Below, one piece after another: positions 58,958-64,000 of a stretch of DNA of 64,000 nucleotides (its first letter is position 1; the number at the start of each line of letters is the position of its first letter). The stretch lies in assembly GCF_900660645.1 (NCBI RefSeq), contig NZ_LR215036.1, forward strand, positions 930,001 through 994,000. The letters run 5' to 3'. Below the pieces are notes generated by a model, which ran no database searches, had not been told where the DNA came from, and was given only the letters and a program-made list of their open reading frames with translations. This stretch comes from Mycoplasmopsis citelli. GTDB taxonomy: Bacteria > Bacillota_I > Bacilli_A > Mycoplasmatales > Metamycoplasmataceae. The translations under genes and the position numbers were made by a program.

Positions 58958-60976
58958 ATGAAATTTAAAAAAATATGATTAACATCTTTGCCGCTTTTGT
59001 TTACTTCGTTTGTGGTTGGATGCGCTTCTCCTTCTCAAATTAAAAGCAAACAAAATTATGTAAGAAATTATAATCAAGCAAATCAGTATGCTGATGGCAT
59101 TTTTCCTATTTTTGAAAATCGTAAATATCAAAATGATATTGAAAAAGCTCTTTTTGCACCTCTACTAAAATATAATTCCTTTGATAATTTAATTGTCGAT
59201 AAAGTTAATAACATCATCACTCAACCTTCAAAAAGTCGTTTATCTTTTTATTTAGCATCGGCAATTAAGTTGCATTTTGCTGATAATACTTCACTAACTT
59301 ATACTAATGATAATTTCACAAATAATACAGATTTAAACAATAACTACATTACCAATCTTTTTTCTAGCGACATTACTTCAATTAATCATCCTGATTTTTG
59401 AAACAATTTAAAAAAAGCTCAGCAAATTACATTTGAATTAAAAAATGATCTTTATTATTCTAAATATAATGGTGATTTAAGTAATAATAAATTTCAAGCC
59501 CAAGATCTTATTTCAAATTTATCTCCACAAATTATGAAAGATTTCGAAAAACAATATGGGGTGCAAATTAGTGCTAAAAATAACTTGCTTATCATTAAAT
59601 CTAGCAAAAACTTAGCTGATAGTTTTATTAAATTTGAGCTAATGGCTAATATGATCTTTAACCCCCAACCAATAAACTTAAAAGCAAAAAATAACTATAA
59701 AGATAAACTTTATCTTTCCAAATACTTACCTTATCAAAATCAAATAAATTTAATTAGACTAATAAAAAACAAATTTTCACCTGATAAAAGTTTTAATATT
59801 GCTCTTAATACTATTGATCAAATAACTTTAAAATATAACCCAACTCCATTAGATATTGAAACATTCAGAATTCAACAACTGCGTTCCTTTAGACAAAATT
59901 TAATTTCTGAAGTTCCTTTTAATATTTTTAATAACATTCAAAAAGATGATATTTTAGGTCGTTCACGACAATATGGTTTAAGAGAAATTTTTCAAAGTAA
60001 TAATTTGCAAATTAATCAAAGATTTTATTTTGCCAATTCTTTTGACAAACAAAAACCCAATCAATTTAATGATGCCTTTAAAGAATTTTACTTCCAAAAT
60101 TCCCAAGCAAGTTATCTTTTTAAATATTATTTAAGTAGAATTTATTCACTGTTTGCAAAAGCTCTTTATTTAGATAATCAATATTATTGAAATTCATTAT
60201 CTTTACCATTAATGAAACTAAATAACAACAAAAGTGAACATAGCAACATTAAAACTTTAAGTGATGCTTATAGTGAAATTAATATTCAAGATATTTATCT
60301 TTATTCTCAAAATACAAATAAAAAAGTTAATTATTTTGATTTAAAAAATAGTTATTTTACTAAAAAGAATATCTTAGATTTTCAAAAACAATTACCAAGC
60401 ATTGTTTTTGAGGAAATTAAAAAAGAATTAAATTTCATTATTGATAAATATTTAAATAATTCTCAAAAAATATTGCAATTTAATGTGCCGATTTTAGATT
60501 CTGATTCAGAAAAAGAAATTCAATTATTTGAATATTATGTAAATTTATTAAACTCAATATCACCAAAAATGAGAGTTAAAGTTCAAAAGACATCTTTAAA
60601 AGAATTACAGGAAAATAATTATTTTATTTCATTTCAAATATTCGAATATCCAAATAATACTATTGAAAGTTATTTTAAATTAATTTGGAATAACCATTTA
60701 ACAAGAACTTATTTAAATAATCAATTCGCTTTTAATAACTATCCGATTTTAAAATCAATTGATTTTAATTTAGAAAAAGCTGTAAAGCTCATCCAAAATC
60801 AAAATTTAAAAGCTCAAATTAATTTAATTAATGAACTTAATAATTTAATTGTGCTTCCATTTGATACCAAAAATATTGATAATTCAAAAAACTTAAACAA
60901 AGTTCTTGTACAAAATTATTACCAATTTCCACTATCTAGTGATGGAATAGTTAATTTTGAGGACATTAGAATTTAG
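58958..60976 (+). CDS. Substrate-binding lipoprotein of the second peptide-type transporter
   Basis: This 672-residue lipoprotein has a short signal and lipobox FVVGC (Cys22). The body (LFAPLLKYNSFDNLIV, TFELKNDLYYSKYNGD) follows the SBP_bac_5 layout in outline but is very diverged and Asn/Leu-rich. It is coupled to the permeases. No ATPase gene follows, so it must share OppD/OppF or lack function. Confidence 0.75.
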
Positions 60977-61033
60977 AATTTTTTCAACTTTAAAAAATGC
61001 TTATAGTTTAGTAAAAAATATATAATTATTAAT

Positions 61034-61816
61034 ATGTTAAACAATCTTTTTAATAAAACAAATCAAAACAACTTTCAAACATTTGAATTAAATGCAGCTC
61101 ACAAAAAGTATTATGCATTTACATTTTTAACTTTTGCTATTAGTTTATTAATTTTTTCAGGACTAATAGTTGGAGAATTTTTCCTTTTTGATTGGGTTGG
61201 CAAATATCATTCTGATAAATTCTTTTATCTTTATTTTGTTATGATGTTTGCCTTTTTTGTTTATTTTGGAGTTTCGATTGCTTATGGCTCTTCTTGAAAA
61301 AAAGGTGTGGGAATTACGTTTGCTTTTTGATTAGTGGTCCAAATCACTTTACCGCTATTAATTTCTAGCGGGTTATACTATTTAAAAATAACAGGTGATT
61401 TAAATGAATACATTCTAATTGCTATTTTTATAATTCCTGCGGTAATTATACTCATTACTGGTGCATTATCATATTTTGGATTAGTGGATTTAACTAAAAT
61501 TAAAAAAGTTTACATAACACTATTTTTTGTGATTCTTTTTACTTTTTTTGTTTCGCTTATTTTATTTTTTACAACCCCAAGCACAAATAGTGGATTTTAT
61601 AGAATTGTTGATTTTATCTTACCTCTTTTATATACTTTATTTTTATCATTTGGAACCTTTTTTACATGAAGAAAAACTTTTCAAGATAGCGAAACTTTAG
61701 TGCTTACAGATAATTCAGAAATTGCAAAATTAGCCTTTAAAAATGGAGTAGATCTCTTTGTTAACTTTGCCTTATTAGTATTTTATGTTTTATCAATTTT
61801 TACTCGAAGAAGATAA
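61034..61816 (+). CDS. BI-1/YccA-like seven-TM membrane protein
   Basis: This 260-residue protein has seven hydrophobic segments. Its C-terminal GVDLFVNFALLVFYVLSIFTRRR is like the Bax-inhibitor-1/YccA C terminus that carries the pore aspartate. BI-1 bacterial members are pH-sensitive Ca2+ leak channels; assignment is tentative. TATAAT (61021-61026) ends seven bases before the ATG and no ribosome site is seen, so the message is probably leaderless. Confidence 0.6.
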
Positions 61817-61841
61817 AAGACTAAAAAAATCAAAATCTTTT

Positions 61842-61866
61842 AATCTCAAGTTTTTCTTGAGATTTT
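61842..61866 (+). terminator. Terminator after the BI-1-like gene
   Basis: AATCTCAAG / CTTGAGATT with a 5-nt T loop followed by TTTTTT. Confidence 0.85.
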
Positions 61867-62014
61867 TTATTTTTTAACATATTAACAACTTTGTTCATTT
61901 CGATAATTAATAAAAAAACCAGCTAAAAAATCAAATGTATCTCCAAGTTATTTTTTTATTACTTTACTTTTGAAATACATTAAAAATTTAAGCTAGTTTA
62001 ATAATGAAAATACT

Positions 62015-63490
62015 TTAATTTTTAAAACTTAAAGATAATCAAACTGGAAGATGATCTGAAACAATATATCTTAGAACATATCAAATGCTATTTGAGTTTT
62101 TGTCTGCCTTTTTTCCTTTATTGAGTTTAACATTAAAAAGTCGAAGATATTCATTATTAACATAATTTTGAAACTCTTGATTTTCTATATAGTTTTTGAA
62201 AATATCATATTTAAATAAATCACGATTTTTTGGATCTTGATCAAAATTATCTTTATCATAAAACATGCGATCATAAGGCTGAGCATATGCATCATTATAA
62301 TTTTGAGCTAAAGTTGCTTCTCTAAGTCTTGCTGGCATTCTTAAAGAGGTGCTTGATTCTTGATTATCACTTCAACCACTTAAATATCCTTTAGTCACTA
62401 AATTAATAAAAAGATCTGAAGAATCTACAGGGATATTTGTATCCCCACCAAAAACTATATTTTTAGCTCCTGCTTGTTTAAAGAAATCAAAAACCTTATC
62501 TAAATGGTATGCTTCAACTCCTTCTTGATAACCAATTGCTCCGTTAAATAATTTCAAATTATGATTTAAATCATTAAAGCCTTTTTCAATCCCCTTCTTT
62601 TTACCAGGAGAATCGAAGTGATCAAATATTGTTGTAAAAGATTTTTCAGTTCCATTTACATTAAACATCACCCCAAATGGTGGACGTACATATGAAGTTA
62701 CATAATCTTCATTTTTAAATGGCAAATCAATTTCACCTTTAAATGATTTTTGAGTAGTACCGTCACTAAAAGGAATTGGAGATAATTTATTAGTATCATA
62801 TAAAATAACTACCGATTCTTGTACATCTTTTGAAGAATCTTCGTTATAATCACTCTTAGGTTGATAAATCATTTGATAGTGGCGCTTTGAATTTGCAAGT
62901 AAGTTTAATTTATCAACAATTAAACTTACAGCTTCATAACTACCATTATTAATTTCAGTTAATCCAATTACATCTGGATTAATTTCTGAAAGAATTTTGC
63001 TAATAATTGAAACCTTAAATTCATTTGTTTGCGGTTGCTTATTTGGATAATTTAAAATGTTTCAATGAGCAATCCTTAACCCTTCTGCTTCTTGAATTTG
63101 AGGGGTGTTTGTTTTATTTGATTCTACTGAAATAGGTTTTTCAGTTTGTGCAACTTTTGGAGATGTAGTTCCTTGTAAGTTCTTATCACTTTCTAAAGTT
63201 TTTTTGGTTTTATTTTGTATATTATCTTCAGACAAAGTATTACTTTTAAAATCACTTGGATTGGGATTTATAGGTGTAGTGTCATTTTCTTTAGATGGAG
63301 TGTTTTTATTTATAGTTTTTTTAAGATTTTCAGCATTTTTGATTGCTTTACTTAAAGAATTATAAAAATCACTTTCGCTTTGAGGACTACTTTGAGATTC
63401 ATAAGCTGATGAACAAGAGCTTGAAATAGCGATTGGAATTGTGCTACTTAAAAGAATACTTAATAGCTTAAAATTCATCAACTTTTTCAT
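62015..63490 (-). CDS. MnuA-like membrane nuclease lipoprotein
   Basis: This 491-residue lipoprotein has signal MKKLMNFKLLSILLSST and lipobox ...ISSSC. A disordered Ser/Thr/Asn-rich linker (to about residue 140) precedes an endonuclease/exonuclease/phosphatase domain. That domain shows AHWNILNY, VIGLTEINNG, TTIFDHFDSPG, VFGGDTNIP and the terminal VSDHLPVW with catalytic Asp-His. Mycoplasma MnuA degrades extracellular DNA for nucleotide uptake and helps escape neutrophil traps. The motif reads GGDTN where most members have GDFN. TATAAT (63505-63500) lies nine bases before the ATG. Confidence 0.88.
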
Positions 63491-63651
63491 GATAAATAAA
63501 TTATATTCTTTATTATTTATGAACCAAAAATAAAAAATACTTTTTTAACAAAAACATCAAATTTAATTTAAATTAGGAAATATTATTTTTTACAAGGGTT
63601 TCGATAGTACATTTACCTTTAAAACTAATTTGTTGTTTTGATTTTTTAAAT

Positions 63652-63683
63652 AATAACCAATACAATTAATTGTATTGGTTATT
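63652..63683 (-). terminator. Terminator of the transglutaminase-like gene
   Basis: A perfect palindrome AATAACCAATACAATT / AATTGTATTGGTTATT, 16 bp per arm, 23 nt 3' of the stop codon. A run of ATT triplets follows on the + side. Confidence 0.7.
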
Positions 63684-63706
63684 ATTATTATTATTGTCAT
63701 TTAACT

Positions 63707-64000
63707 TTAAATACTATCAGGAAGATCTTTATATTCGTATTCTGGTGTGTTTTTAAAAAACATTATAGTGCTTTGATATGAAGCTATGTCAAGCTTAAAT
63801 TGATTCATATGCTCAGAACTTCGCTCTAAGAATAAATCTTCATCATCTTTAAGTTCGAATGTTTTCTGAATATAAGAATTTTCATTATAATCAAATCAAG
63901 TCAAATTAATAGCTTTTCATCTTCCGTCAACAAAAACTTCATTTCAAGCATGAGACCCATTGGAAATTGGACCAGATGCATCTCCTACAACAGGGCCTCC
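63707..64000 (-). CDS. Transglutaminase-like domain protein (C-terminal part)
   Basis: The last 97 residues of a gene running off the right edge, in frame to the final base. SNGSHAWNEVFVDGRWKAINLTWFD matches the His-containing part of the transglutaminase-like cysteine protease fold. The usual Asp after the strand is Asn here (INLTW). The catalytic Cys would lie outside the window. Mycoplasma members are often lipoproteins. TGA codons encode Trp. Confidence 0.75.

Noticed and set aside
63684-63700. ATT-triplet microsatellite as phase-variation switch
   Set aside because: It is short and lies 3' of both neighbouring genes, beside a terminator, so it is unlikely to control expression.

Overview
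The window is a chromosomal segment of a mollicute, most likely a Mycoplasma/Mycoplasmopsis species of the hominis–bovis–synoviae type. It is very AT-rich. Almost every long gene only reads through when UGA is translated as tryptophan. There are many lipoproteins with a mycoplasma-style lipobox, an OppABCDF operon with an oversized OppA, a giant PDxFFG protein and a MnuA-like nuclease. I saw no rRNA operon, insertion sequence, prophage or CRISPR array.

Layout. 1-3.8 kb (+): end of comEA, a short comEC, holA and an unknown gene. 3.9-5.1 kb (-): tRNA-Trp(CCA) and ychF. 5.1-9.9 kb (+): ligA with an extra insertion, asnA, a 71-residue unknown protein and a trigger-factor-like chaperone. 10-13 kb: a repeat-rich lipoprotein, tRNA-Ser(GCU), ppa and pgk. 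13.1-14.3 kb (+): a well-formed FMN riboswitch directly in front of a nicotinate phosphoribosyltransferase gene, an unusual pairing. 14.4-24.2 kb: a glycerol island with PTS-dependent dihydroxyacetone kinase (dhaKLM), glpF-glpK-glpO (glpO broken by an in-frame TAA), a two-gene membrane-protein unit, and glpU-glpQ behind a long structured leader. 24.7-30.8 kb (-): rplJL with an L10 leader, then pheS-ung-pheT-glyA. 31-34.5 kb (-): two paralogous lipoproteins flanking rarA, with a relic of the 5' end of pheS beside one of them. 34.5-48.3 kb (-): one long unit, PDxFFG protein (1828 aa, with HEYGH) - oppA - oppB - oppC - oppD - oppF - lipoprotein. 48.3-49.7 kb: a hairpin and a divergent membrane-anchored coiled-coil gene. 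49.8-56.5 kb (-): tsf, rpsB with a structured leader, then secG-rnr-methyltransferase-metG. 56.6-61.8 kb (+): ptsH (HPr), a second peptide-type ABC transporter with two permeases and a lipoprotein but no ATPase, and a BI-1-like 7-TM protein. 62-64 kb (-): a MnuA-like lipoprotein nuclease and the end of a transglutaminase-like protein.

How the parts fit. The organism appears to feed on host glycerophosphodiesters, glycerol or dihydroxyacetone, and peptides. GlpU and GlpQ would release glycerol-3-phosphate, GlpF and GlpK would make it from glycerol, and DhaKLM with HPr would phosphorylate dihydroxyacetone. The broken glpO would cut the H2O2-producing route from glycerol-3-phosphate to DHAP unless another enzyme replaces it. 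The PDxFFG protein, which carries a zincin-like motif, is encoded immediately upstream of the oligopeptide importer. This suggests, as inference only, a protease-plus-importer feeding unit. Several monocistronic genes have a TATAAT box ending 5-9 nt before the start codon and no Shine-Dalgarno, which points to leaderless mRNAs. All translations were assembled by hand from the sequence; no database search was run.
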